This document shows, in pieces, positions 1 through 6,167 of a stretch of DNA of 6,275 bases (its first letter is position 1; each line of letters begins with the position of its first letter). Origin of the DNA: an uncultured bacterium (lineage in GTDB: Bacteria > Armatimonadota > Zipacnadia > Zipacnadales > Zipacnadaceae). Both the position numbers and the translations under genes were made by a program. A model generated the notes under the pieces. That model was not told the DNA's origin. It did no database searches and saw nothing but the letters and a program-made list of their open reading frames with translations. The DNA is taken from assembly GCA_937928475.1 (NCBI GenBank), contig CALFVE010000194.1, positions 1 to 6,275 of the forward strand, written 5' to 3'.

Positions 1-4
1 AAAG

Positions 5-60
5 GAGGGGCCGGATAGGTGCCGCCAGCCCTTGCGCCGCTGGCACCTATCCGACCCCTC
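5..60 (-). terminator. Long hairpin, probable intrinsic terminator of the lipoprotein gene
   Basis: Bases 5-29 and 39-60 form a stem of about 22 pairs with a 9-base loop (30-38) and a 3-base bulge near the loop (24-26). The single mismatch, positions 11 and 54, would be an A-C clash in plus-strand RNA but a G-U wobble in minus-strand RNA, which favours a structure made by minus-strand transcription. The hairpin begins 8 bases after the lipoprotein stop codon, and the minus strand continues CTTT to the window edge, so any U-tract is cut off. The stem is unusually long for a simple terminator, so it could instead be a copy of a dispersed palindromic repeat that also stops transcription. Confidence 0.6.
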
Positions 61-68
61 GCTAAGGG

Positions 69-1238
69 CTAGGAGCCGCTTGTCCTGTCCGGCGGGAGCG
101 GCTCGGGGCCGGGCTCCGGGCCGGGCCCCGGTTCCGGGGGCTCAACGATCTCCCACGGTTCCAGGACGAAATCCTTTATCAGCGTCTCCCGCGGTTGCAC
201 CGTGATCGGCTCCGAGACCCAGTTGTACCCCTCCATCCAGACCTGGATGGTCAGGTGCCCGCTGGGGACGTTCAGCGAGTAGTGCCCCTGCGCGTCGGTC
301 AGCGTCTGGAACTGCTGGAAGAAGTACGGCGGCGGCACGATCACCGGCCCCTCGTCCGTCTGCCCGATTCCGCTTTCGCCTGCCTGCTGGGCCTTGGCCG
401 TAAGCCGCTCCCGTGCCGCGGCGGGCAAACCTCTCACCGGCAGGGGGGCAGGGCGTATCGGCTCCCAAGGAGTGGAGACGGTTATGGTGACCAGGGCTCC
501 CTCCAGCGGGGCCAACTGCCCGTCGCTGGTCTTCCCCTGGACGGTTCCTTGGACTGTCCCCACACCCGGCTCGACCGCCTCCTGCAACTGGAAGTCGGCC
601 ACGGCGGTGTGTCCTGCCTCTACGTATACCCACTGCACGCCCTGCACCAGGCCCGGCACGCTCACCGTCACCACGTAGTCCCCCGGCTGCACGGCGGGGA
701 TCAGGTAACTGCCGCGCTCGTCCGTGATGGCCTTGTACTGCACCAGGCGGGGATCGCGTGGCGGAGGGGGATAGATATCAGGCCACACCGCTCCCCCCAT
801 GATGACGAACACTTGCGGGTCGGCCAGCACCTCCACGCCCGCGAGCGGGGTGAGGGTTCCGTCCGCCTCCTGCTTCATCACCATCCCCGCGATCTGCCCG
901 CCGGGCGCGGCAGGAATCTCCCCCGCATCGGTGGTCTCCCCCGCCTTCACTTCCACCACCGTGTAGCCCCCCACCATGCCCGAGCCGGCAATCAGCCCCA
1001 CAGTATGCCGCCCGGGAGGCAGGTTGCGAATGCGGAAAGACCCGTCGGGCGCCGGGGTAGCGGCGATCGGGCTGCCGTCCACATAGATGCTGAAGTTTTC
1101 CGGATTGCTCGCCCCGGTCAGTTGGCCGACCACCGTGCCCTCGGTTCCCGGCGGCTTGGTGGCGACACTGCCCCCTCCTCCGCAGCCCACCAACCCTGCC
1201 AGCAGCACCAACGCAGCGACAACGAGCCACCCTCGCAT
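69..1238 (-). CDS. Lipoprotein with three carboxypeptidase regulatory-like domains
   Basis: Predicted lipid-anchored extracytoplasmic protein of 389 residues. The N-terminus is a lipoprotein signal: MRGW, a hydrophobic run, then the lipobox LVGC with the lipidated Cys at 19, followed by a GGGGS linker. Three carboxypeptidase-regulatory-like (CarboxypepD_reg / transthyretin-like) beta-sandwich domains follow, at about 34-108, 114-219 and 228-359. They are recognised by the recurring pattern DxxGxYxhxxhxxGxYxVxV, as in PDGSFRIRNLPPGRHTV, DERGSYLIPAVQPGDYVV and DAQGHYSLNVPSGHLTI. Domains 2 and 3 carry proline-rich insertions, and 361-386 is a Pro/Glu/Gly tail. The ATG at 1238 was chosen because AAGGAGG (1253-1247) lies 8 bases upstream and the signal peptide starts exactly there. 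An in-frame start at 1415 would add 59 non-signal-like residues and overlap the upstream gene. No catalytic domain is visible, so a structural, adhesive or ligand-binding role at the envelope is inferred. The gene lies 100 bases downstream of the large secreted protein, and the two are likely co-transcribed. The stop codon is TAG. Confidence 0.9.
   Translation of the reverse strand: MRGWLVVAALVLLAGLVGCGGGGSVATKPPGTEGTVVGQLTGASNPENFSIYVDGSPIAATPAPDGSFRIRNLPPGRHTVGLIAGSGMVGGYTVVEVKAGETTDAGEIPAAPGGQIAGMVMKQEADGTLTPLAGVEVLADPQVFVIMGGAVWPDIYPPPPRDPRLVQYKAITDERGSYLIPAVQPGDYVVTVSVPGLVQGVQWVYVEAGHTAVADFQLQEAVEPGVGTVQGTVQGKTSDGQLAPLEGALVTITVSTPWEPIRPAPLPVRGLPAAARERLTAKAQQAGESGIGQTDEGPVIVPPPYFFQQFQTLTDAQGHYSLNVPSGHLTIQVWMEGYNWVSEPITVQPRETLIKDFVLEPWEIVEPPEPGPGPEPGPEPLPPDRTSGS
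100..140 (-). repeat. GC-rich low-complexity repeat encoding a Pro/Glu/Gly tail
   Basis: Imperfect reiterations of GGGCCGGGCTCC-like units lie inside the 3' end of the lipoprotein gene. They encode the alternating tail PEPGPGPEPGPEP. Such tracts are prone to slippage and to length differences between strains. The tail may act as a rigid C-terminal spacer, but no sorting motif follows it. Confidence 0.6.
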
Positions 1239-1246
1239 CGTGGTTC

Positions 1247-1273
1247 CCTCCTTAGGCCTGAGCCTCACAGGCC
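1247..1273 (-). promoter_or_regulatory. Shine-Dalgarno AAGGAGG preceded by a 6-bp hairpin
   Basis: On the minus strand, GGCCTG and CAGGCC (1273-1268 and 1260-1255) can pair around a 7-base loop. One base later comes AAGGAGG (1253-1247), 8 bases before the ATG at 1238. The ribosome binding site is strong and decides the start of the lipoprotein gene. The hairpin ends next to it without covering it, so it might tune translation or protect the 5' end of a processed message. It has no U-tract, so it is not an intrinsic terminator for the upstream gene. The binding site is certain; the role of the hairpin is speculative. Confidence 0.55.
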
Positions 1274-1338
1274 GGTGCCACCCTGCGTCCCTCAGACGAG
1301 TTCTGCCCCCGCTAGGTTCCCTGCCTTTGCCGTGTTCC

Positions 1339-4300
1339 CTAGTCCGGCAGCACCTGGTAGGGACGGGGGTCCATTCGCAACCACTTGTCCTGCCCTGGCT
1401 TCCAGGTGATCGCATTCTGCGAATTGGCGTAGAGCGGTCCCACGCTCAGGTTCTGGTCCATCACCTTCAGGTAGATGATCACTTGCAGATTGTCCAGGTC
1501 AAAGTGTCCGCTCACATCATAGACCGCCATCTGCGGCGAGAACCATTGATGCATGACCTCCTTGCGGTTGGTGCCGTCGGTGAGTTCGACCTTGTCCACC
1601 CGCACGGTGGTCAGCCCGCCGCTGCTCGTAATGCCCAGGCCGGAAGTGACCGGCAGCCCGAACAGGCTCACCGCTGGGCTGTAGGGGGTTCCGCTGGCGC
1701 TGGTGTAAGTCCCCACCACTTCTCCTCCCGTGCCCAGTTGCGCGGGGTCGAAGTTGCCTCTAGCATAGTCATACACGTTCTTGATGCGGGTACCGACGCC
1801 CAGCAGGTTCCCGTTGAACACGTCCTCGGTGCCCGCCTTCAGTTCTTGCAAGGCCACCGAGATAATCCCCGGCGCCTCGTAGGTGCTGACCCGGGATTCC
1901 CACCAGGCCCCGGGAGTGATACCGACGATGAGTTGATCTGCTTCGATGCCCGGGCGACCAGTGAGTTGGTGGTAAAGGAGGGCCAGGCTGGCATCGAATT
2001 GCCCGTACTTGAGCCGCACGCTGTACGAGTAGCGCGCTCTTGTCTTCTCGAAGTCGGCCCAGGTGATGGCGTGAAAGTCAATGCTCTTCAGCCGACTGAC
2101 AATCTTGGCCAGGCGCATGGCCGGCACCTGGCGGGTCTGTCCCTCTGTCACCGGCCCGCTGTCGGCGCTTTCCTGCGTGTAGTTGGCCTTCGTAGCCAGT
2201 ACTTGGTACCCGGGGCCAACCGCCACCTTCTCCAGGCGGTAGCGCCCCTGCGCATCGGTGCCGGCGAAACGCGGCGCCCCGTTGAGCCAGACCGCTGCGT
2301 CCGCGAGCGGTCGGTTCGTCCCCTCCTCCAAGACGGTTCCCTCCAGGGTGCCCCGTGGCCCCGGCTGCAGGCGCAAATCCACCCGGCAGGTGCCCTGCGC
2401 GCCTTGCCGGTGCACCTCCTGGGTCACCTCGGTAGGCTGGAACGAGTACGCCGTGGCTCGGATTGTCACCTCCCCCGGCGGCACGTCCAGGATGCGGTAG
2501 TGCGGCCCGTTCACATAGACCGGGCAGTACTCGTCCGTATTGGTGAGAGCAACGGAGATCAACTCACCCGTGAGCAGGGCGTTGGTGCTGGCGTCGTAGA
2601 TATCGCCTACGATCTCGACTGCCTTCTCCAGGGGCAGAGTGACGGTAGTCGTCTGCCCGGCGGTGATGCTGAAGGGAGAGGCGTAGGAGAGGAAGTAGCG
2701 CGGGTCCAGCGCGAACCGCTGCCCGGATAGGAACTTGCCGTCGTAGTTGCCGGCGGGCACCTCAGCGACCTCCAACGACCCTTGGACGTTGGTCTCTCCG
2801 GCCCACAGGTCGCGCAGGGACACAAAGGCCCGATTGATGGGCGTAGTGTTGTCGTCTTTGTCCACCACCTGCACCCGCAGCGTACCTCCCGGCCCCCGCA
2901 CCTTCACCGTCATCTCCGCGCTGTTGTTGTCCCGCTGGCGATCGCCAAAGAGGTCGTCGGGGTCAATCGCCACTTTCAGCCGGTGGTTGCCCTCGCTCAC
3001 CTGGGTCAGGTCCACGGGTATCTCCAGCACCGCCGCCGACAGGTTCGGCTTGGGCGTGGCGCCGCCATGCATAACCAGGTGCCCCAGTGACCCGCTCCAC
3101 AGGGTCGGCTTGTTATCCAAGATGGGCAGTGTTACCCGGGCGATCTCTGCATTATCCAGATAGACCACAACCGGGATGTTCAGGAAGAACCCCGCGAAGC
3201 GAGGATTGCCCACTACTACCTGTAAGGTAGTAGGCCGCTGCAGATAGCCGGCTCGCCACAGCGGCGTGTTGCTGCGCAATACCGGCGTCTGGACCAACGC
3301 CAGGTCGTTCACCCCGTAGGCGATCACCCGGTTGCCCTCGCGGAGGCGATCCAGCGTGTTGCGTCCGTCATAGATTACCAACCGGCGCTCGGCCGCGTTA
3401 TTGTTTTCGTCCGCTTCAGCAATGGCATTGTCGGGATCCACAGTAACCCGCACGAGTTTGCGCCCCAAGCCTGTTGTAGAATGCAGCAGGCGCTGAGCCG
3501 CGGGGCTGGGGTAATCCGCGGTGAGCGGCGCCGGTGGCCATCCGGTCCCCGGCGTCGTCTCCCAGCGGATCGGCGGCAGATAAATGTGCTTGGTCGCCCC
3601 ACGGGGGAGCAGCGGGTAGCGATGGCCGGTCGCATCGGGGATACGCAGCCGCAGCAAGGCGCCGTCCAGTTCCACTTTCAGCCAGAGGTCCCCGTAGTAC
3701 TCGGCGCCCTGGTTGGTGACGCTGAGCTCGGCTCGCACCACATCCTGGTACTCCCGAAACTCTTCGTTCTCCGTCTTGGGCCTGACAAAACTGACGCTCA
3801 GGTCGGGCTTCGGCCCTCGGGTGACTCCCGTACCTGTGGTGGTGGTGCCTCCGCCCACCTCTGGCTCGTCGGTTAGTGGTTCGCCGCCGCCGGTGACGGT
3901 GGCCAAGTACAGGCGCTGCTTGTTCGCGGGTATCTCCCCCCGCTTGACCGCGCTGATCACCAGGTGCGCTCGCCCCTGGGGATCAATACAGAAGTTCAGC
4001 GTAGGGGAGGACATGCTGCTGAACACGCATGCTTCGGTCTGCGTCCCCGGCCGCACCAGTTCCAGATCTGCCCCGGGGCCCGAACCGTGGAGCCACCGAA
4101 AGTGCAGCGAGGGGTCTCCCTTCACCGAGTACATGTAGGCCAGACCCGCGTGTCCGTAGCCGTTGGCTACCAACCGGTAGCCCTCGTCGTAGAGGTGGGC
4201 GCCTGCTGGTACCTCGATCTGCGTGGTCTGCCACTGCGCTGCGCTGGTCGCGCCCACCGGCGCCCAGGCTAACTTGAGAGCGTTGCCCACCTTCCAGACC

Positions 4301-5091
4301 GCATACACCAGTTGATGCGGCCAATCCAGCGCATACATGTCGCGGAAGGCGGTAGTGGGCACTGCCGAGGTCCAACCCTCGCGGTCTCCCGTGGGCCGGA
4401 TTACCCAATTGTCCTCCACACTTGGCTCTCGGCCCTGCGGCAAGGTAGCCACAATCGGCACCTGCCGCCAGTGGCCCAGCAAGTGAGGAATGCCGCGGGC
4501 TCCCGCGTAGATGGGGAGGCTAAGCGACTGCTGGTTGAGCGTAGTGGAAGCCAGGGCCGTTTCCTGCCATTGCCCGCCCTGCTTGCGGTAGATACGGAAG
4601 CGTGTGGAGCCGCGCGCAATCAGCGGCTCCCCCGCTCCGGTGAGGGCGATCCCGCCTGCCTCGCTGCCCTGGTCGGAGACCAGTTCCCAGTTCGACCAGG
4701 CGCCGTTGCGCCACTGCCAGTAGTACATACGCCCCAAGTAACTGGCCAGCAGGTGATAGCCTTCGTTGGGGCTGCGGGCCGCGACCTGCCGGATCCGGAA
4801 TTGCGAGGTGTACCCACCTACCTCCGGCATCGGCACCGGCGACTGCTGCCAGGTGCCGCCGGTGCGCAGCAGGGAGTACAATCTCCACTGTCCGCCAGGC
4901 CCTTTCCCCATGTAAACTATCATCACCCGCCCGCCGCTATCCACCGCGAGGCTGGGGGGTTCGGACATGGGAGTGTAGTCGAGGGAGGTGATCGGCTCCA
5001 GGAGCGTGGTCGTGACGGCCGCTTCGGCTATCCCACCAGTTGCCATGCCCATCGAGCCGACACAGATGAGCAAGCCGATAGTTCGCATCAT
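1339..5091 (-). CDS. Large secreted protein: beta-propeller, CARDB, regulatory-like domains
   Basis: Predicted secreted protein of 1250 residues with no identified enzyme domain. Residues 1-24 form a Sec signal peptide ending in AEA|AV. Residues 28-400 hold about seven repeats of 40-50 residues with a pattern like SLAVDSGGRVMIVYM ... WRLYSLLRTGGTW, consistent with a sialidase/BNR-like beta-propeller. A Thr/Gly linker follows (403-426). Two Ig-like CARDB-type domains come next: 428-575, ending in VDPDNAIAEADENNN, and about 595-733, with the related IDPDDLFGDRQRDNN. Three carboxypeptidase-regulatory-like domains lie at about 736-823, 825-910 and 912-996 (for example DAQGRYRLEKVAVGPGYQV). Residues 997-1250 match no family I know. 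There is no transmembrane anchor, LPXTG or PEP-CTERM signal. ATG 5091 is preferred because AAGGGG (5102-5097) lies just upstream. A GTG at 5097 would overlap that site, and ATG 5088 is also possible. The mature protein has only four cysteines, in two close pairs. Stop is TAG. A carbohydrate- or protein-binding surface role is inferred. Confidence 0.92.
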   Translation of the reverse strand: MMRTIGLLICVGSMGMATGGIAEAAVTTTLLEPITSLDYTPMSEPPSLAVDSGGRVMIVYMGKGPGGQWRLYSLLRTGGTWQQSPVPMPEVGGYTSQFRIRQVAARSPNEGYHLLASYLGRMYYWQWRNGAWSNWELVSDQGSEAGGIALTGAGEPLIARGSTRFRIYRKQGGQWQETALASTTLNQQSLSLPIYAGARGIPHLLGHWRQVPIVATLPQGREPSVEDNWVIRPTGDREGWTSAVPTTAFRDMYALDWPHQLVYAVWKVGNALKLAWAPVGATSAAQWQTTQIEVPAGAHLYDEGYRLVANGYGHAGLAYMYSVKGDPSLHFRWLHGSGPGADLELVRPGTQTEACVFSSMSSPTLNFCIDPQGRAHLVISAVKRGEIPANKQRLYLATVTGGGEPLTDEPEVGGGTTTTGTGVTRGPKPDLSVSFVRPKTENEEFREYQDVVRAELSVTNQGAEYYGDLWLKVELDGALLRLRIPDATGHRYPLLPRGATKHIYLPPIRWETTPGTGWPPAPLTADYPSPAAQRLLHSTTGLGRKLVRVTVDPDNAIAEADENNNAAERRLVIYDGRNTLDRLREGNRVIAYGVNDLALVQTPVLRSNTPLWRAGYLQRPTTLQVVVGNPRFAGFFLNIPVVVYLDNAEIARVTLPILDNKPTLWSGSLGHLVMHGGATPKPNLSAAVLEIPVDLTQVSEGNHRLKVAIDPDDLFGDRQRDNNSAEMTVKVRGPGGTLRVQVVDKDDNTTPINRAFVSLRDLWAGETNVQGSLEVAEVPAGNYDGKFLSGQRFALDPRYFLSYASPFSITAGQTTTVTLPLEKAVEIVGDIYDASTNALLTGELISVALTNTDEYCPVYVNGPHYRILDVPPGEVTIRATAYSFQPTEVTQEVHRQGAQGTCRVDLRLQPGPRGTLEGTVLEEGTNRPLADAAVWLNGAPRFAGTDAQGRYRLEKVAVGPGYQVLATKANYTQESADSGPVTEGQTRQVPAMRLAKIVSRLKSIDFHAITWADFEKTRARYSYSVRLKYGQFDASLALLYHQLTGRPGIEADQLIVGITPGAWWESRVSTYEAPGIISVALQELKAGTEDVFNGNLLGVGTRIKNVYDYARGNFDPAQLGTGGEVVGTYTSASGTPYSPAVSLFGLPVTSGLGITSSGGLTTVRVDKVELTDGTNRKEVMHQWFSPQMAVYDVSGHFDLDNLQVIIYLKVMDQNLSVGPLYANSQNAITWKPGQDKWLRMDPRPYQVLPD
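3213..3233 (-). repeat. Perfect 9-bp inverted repeat inside the large gene
   Basis: CTACTACCT and AGGTAGTAG are exact reverse complements separated by three bases. The site lies in the second CARDB-like domain and encodes PTTLQVVVG, using the codons TTA and GTA, which are unusual for this GC-rich gene. It may fold as a tight stem in the mRNA. A chance origin is quite possible, and no function is implied. Confidence 0.4.
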
Positions 5092-5095
5092 CGTC

Positions 5096-5120
5096 ACCCC
5101 TTCGGCGCCGCTCCCGGCGC
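5096..5120 (-). promoter_or_regulatory. Ribosome binding site preceded by a 6-bp hairpin
   Basis: On the minus strand GCGCCG (5120-5115), the loop GGAG and CGGCGC (5110-5105) form a perfect hairpin. Two bases later comes AAGGGGT (5102-5096), the likely Shine-Dalgarno of the large secreted-protein gene. It is a better fit for the ATG at 5091 or 5088 than for the GTG at 5097, which lies inside it. The arrangement mirrors the one before the lipoprotein gene. I see no convincing -35/-10 promoter in the 122 bases between this gene and the isomerase gene. Confidence 0.45.
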
Positions 5121-5154
5121 TGCGCGTCAGTTTGGCGATGGCGAGTTTCTCGTT

Positions 5155-5171
5155 CCGACCCCACCGACCCC
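5155..5171. repeat. Short tandem repeat CCGACCCC x2
   Basis: CCGACCCC occurs twice with one base between the copies, in the gap between the isomerase and the large secreted-protein gene. On the minus strand it reads GGGGTCGG T GGGGTCGG. It could be an operator-like double site or simple GC-rich repetition. Nothing else supports a role. Confidence 0.3.
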
Positions 5172-5184
5172 GCCGCTTCCACCT

Positions 5185-5208
5185 CCCGCTGGGGTTTCGA
5201 CCGGCGGG
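5185..5208 (-). terminator. Hairpin after the isomerase gene, weak terminator candidate
   Basis: CCCGCTGG (5185-5192) and CCGGCGGG (5201-5208) pair over 8 bases with one wobble-type pair and an 8-base loop. On the minus strand the hairpin starts 5 bases after the isomerase stop codon. No U-tract follows (AGGTGGAAG), so efficient intrinsic termination is doubtful. It may attenuate read-through or protect the 3' end of the message. Confidence 0.35.
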
Positions 5209-5213
5209 CTGCC

Positions 5214-6065
5214 CTAAATCTGGGCCAAGAGCCTCCGCGTATTGGCAACCGCCCGCGCCATGGCCTCGTCATCAGGCAGGTTGTTGCGGATTTCAGGGTT
5301 CAGTATCTCCGGCGAGAGGTAGTCCTCGTAACCGATCTTCTTCAGTGCCCGCAGGAATCCTAGCAGGTCAATCACGCCTTCGCCGGGCATGACCCGGTCG
5401 GTGCCGTCGCCCAGCGTCTGCTTGGGCCGGTCGGGCGCGTCGTTGATATGCACATGTACGACCTGCTGCTTATTTATGGTCTCCAACTCCTCTACGGTTC
5501 CATCCTGATGATACCAGTGCCAGGAGTCCACCAGCAGCCCCAGATTGTCCTCCCCCATCTCCTCAATCCACTCCAGCATCTGGTCCATCCGCCAGATAAA
5601 GGGCTTCAGCCCCTCCCCCTGGCGCGAGGTGTACGGGGCCACCCATTCCAGGCCGATTCGTACCCCGTACTCCCCCGCGATCCCCGCCGCCCGCTTGAGG
5701 CGCGCCCCCGCGACGCGCCGGAACAGGTCCGGATCGGGCAGGGCCGGCATCAGCCAGGTAATCATGCGCGGGCAGCCCAGGTCCGCCGCCAGTTTCGCCC
5801 AGCGCGGAAACTCGGCGATACTGGCCTGGTACCCCTGGTCGCTCTCCATATTCCGGAAGTCCAAGGGCAACCCCCAGGCCGAGGGATAGACCCCATGCTT
5901 CTCGAATAGCGCCAATCCCGCGCTGACGGGGTCAGCCGGATTCAGCGCCACAATCTGCTCCAGGCCGATATCGGCCCCCTCATACCCGAACTCTGCCGCC
6001 TTCGCAAGAAGAGCCTCGAGGTCAAGGGGGGTGGAGAGAACTGAGGGGTTGAGGGAAATCTTCAT
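5214..6065 (-). CDS. Sugar phosphate isomerase/epimerase-like TIM-barrel protein
   Basis: Complete 283-residue protein of the xylose-isomerase-like TIM barrel family (AP_endonuc_2, PF01261), whose members include IolE, hydroxypyruvate isomerase and ketose 3-epimerases. The family binds a divalent metal and usually interconverts or dehydrates sugars or polyols in the cytoplasm. The expected metal ligands are present: Glu140 in IGLEWVAPY, Asp180 and His183 in LLVDSWHWYH, His206 in VVHVHINDAP and Glu253 in LSPEIL. MPGEGVIDL (226-234) is the usual loop before the last strands. The N-terminus MKISLNPSVL begins directly with a first barrel strand, and there is no signal peptide. Length is normal for the family. 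ATG 6065 is preceded by AGGAAG (6077-6072) at 6 bases. Stop is TAG. The neighbours are a zinc-ribbon gene and the surface-protein pair, not an inositol or sugar catabolic operon, so the substrate cannot be assigned. The fold and family are secure; the exact reaction is not. Confidence 0.94.
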   Translation of the reverse strand: MKISLNPSVLSTPLDLEALLAKAAEFGYEGADIGLEQIVALNPADPVSAGLALFEKHGVYPSAWGLPLDFRNMESDQGYQASIAEFPRWAKLAADLGCPRMITWLMPALPDPDLFRRVAGARLKRAAGIAGEYGVRIGLEWVAPYTSRQGEGLKPFIWRMDQMLEWIEEMGEDNLGLLVDSWHWYHQDGTVEELETINKQQVVHVHINDAPDRPKQTLGDGTDRVMPGEGVIDLLGFLRALKKIGYEDYLSPEILNPEIRNNLPDDEAMARAVANTRRLLAQI

Positions 6066-6071
6066 GAGGCA

Positions 6072-6077
6072 CTTCCT
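6072..6077 (-). promoter_or_regulatory. Ribosome binding site of the isomerase gene
   Basis: AGGAAG on the minus strand, within the purine-rich GGAAGGAAG (6080-6072), lies 6 bases before the ATG at 6065. It supports this start, which also places the first barrel strand at the very N-terminus. Confidence 0.65.
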
Positions 6078-6144
6078 TCCATCTGTATCCGGCAGCGTTC
6101 ACCACCGGGACTGGCGGAGCCGGCCCGCATGGTCGAGGATTTTA

Positions 6145-6162
6145 GCGCCATGGTTTTGGCGC
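6145..6162 (-). terminator. Small hairpin after the zinc-ribbon gene, weak terminator candidate
   Basis: GCGCCA (6145-6150) and TGGCGC (6157-6162) are perfect inverted arms around a 6-base loop. On the minus strand the hairpin starts 5 bases after the zinc-ribbon stop codon. It is followed by TAAAATCC and not by a U-run, so a classical intrinsic terminator is not established. The rest of the gap down to 6066 shows only the isomerase ribosome binding site. Confidence 0.3.
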
Positions 6163-6167
6163 ATTTG

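Noticed and set aside
69..1238. Carboxypeptidase activity for the lipoprotein
   Set aside because: Only the regulatory-like beta-sandwich domain is present. No peptidase domain or zinc-binding HxxE motif of M14 enzymes is visible.
195..1409. 404-residue open frame on the plus strand
   Set aside because: It is antisense to the lipoprotein gene, His/Arg-rich and without motifs, so it is a shadow frame.
1239..1415. Longer lipoprotein start at 1415 (59 extra residues)
   Set aside because: It would overlap the end of the large gene by 77 bases and bury the lipoprotein signal. ATG 1238 has an ideal Shine-Dalgarno and a lipobox.
1087..2730. 547-residue open frame on the plus strand
   Set aside because: It is antisense to the well-supported large gene and lipoprotein, has no recognisable domain, and has the Arg/Pro/His-rich composition typical of shadow frames in GC-rich DNA.
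3892..4962. Active sialidase
   Set aside because: The propeller-like repeats lack clear Asp-boxes (SxDxGxTW) and an identifiable catalytic Arg triad, so only a fold-level resemblance is claimed.
4312..5217. 301-residue plus-strand frame reaching into the gap after the isomerase
   Set aside because: It is antisense to the propeller region, of shadow composition and with no ribosome binding site that I can see.
6139..6144. TAAAAT on the minus strand as a -10 box for the isomerase gene
   Set aside because: No -35-like hexamer lies at the right distance (CAAATG is found there) and the site overlaps the area after the zinc-ribbon hairpin. It is too weak to call a promoter.
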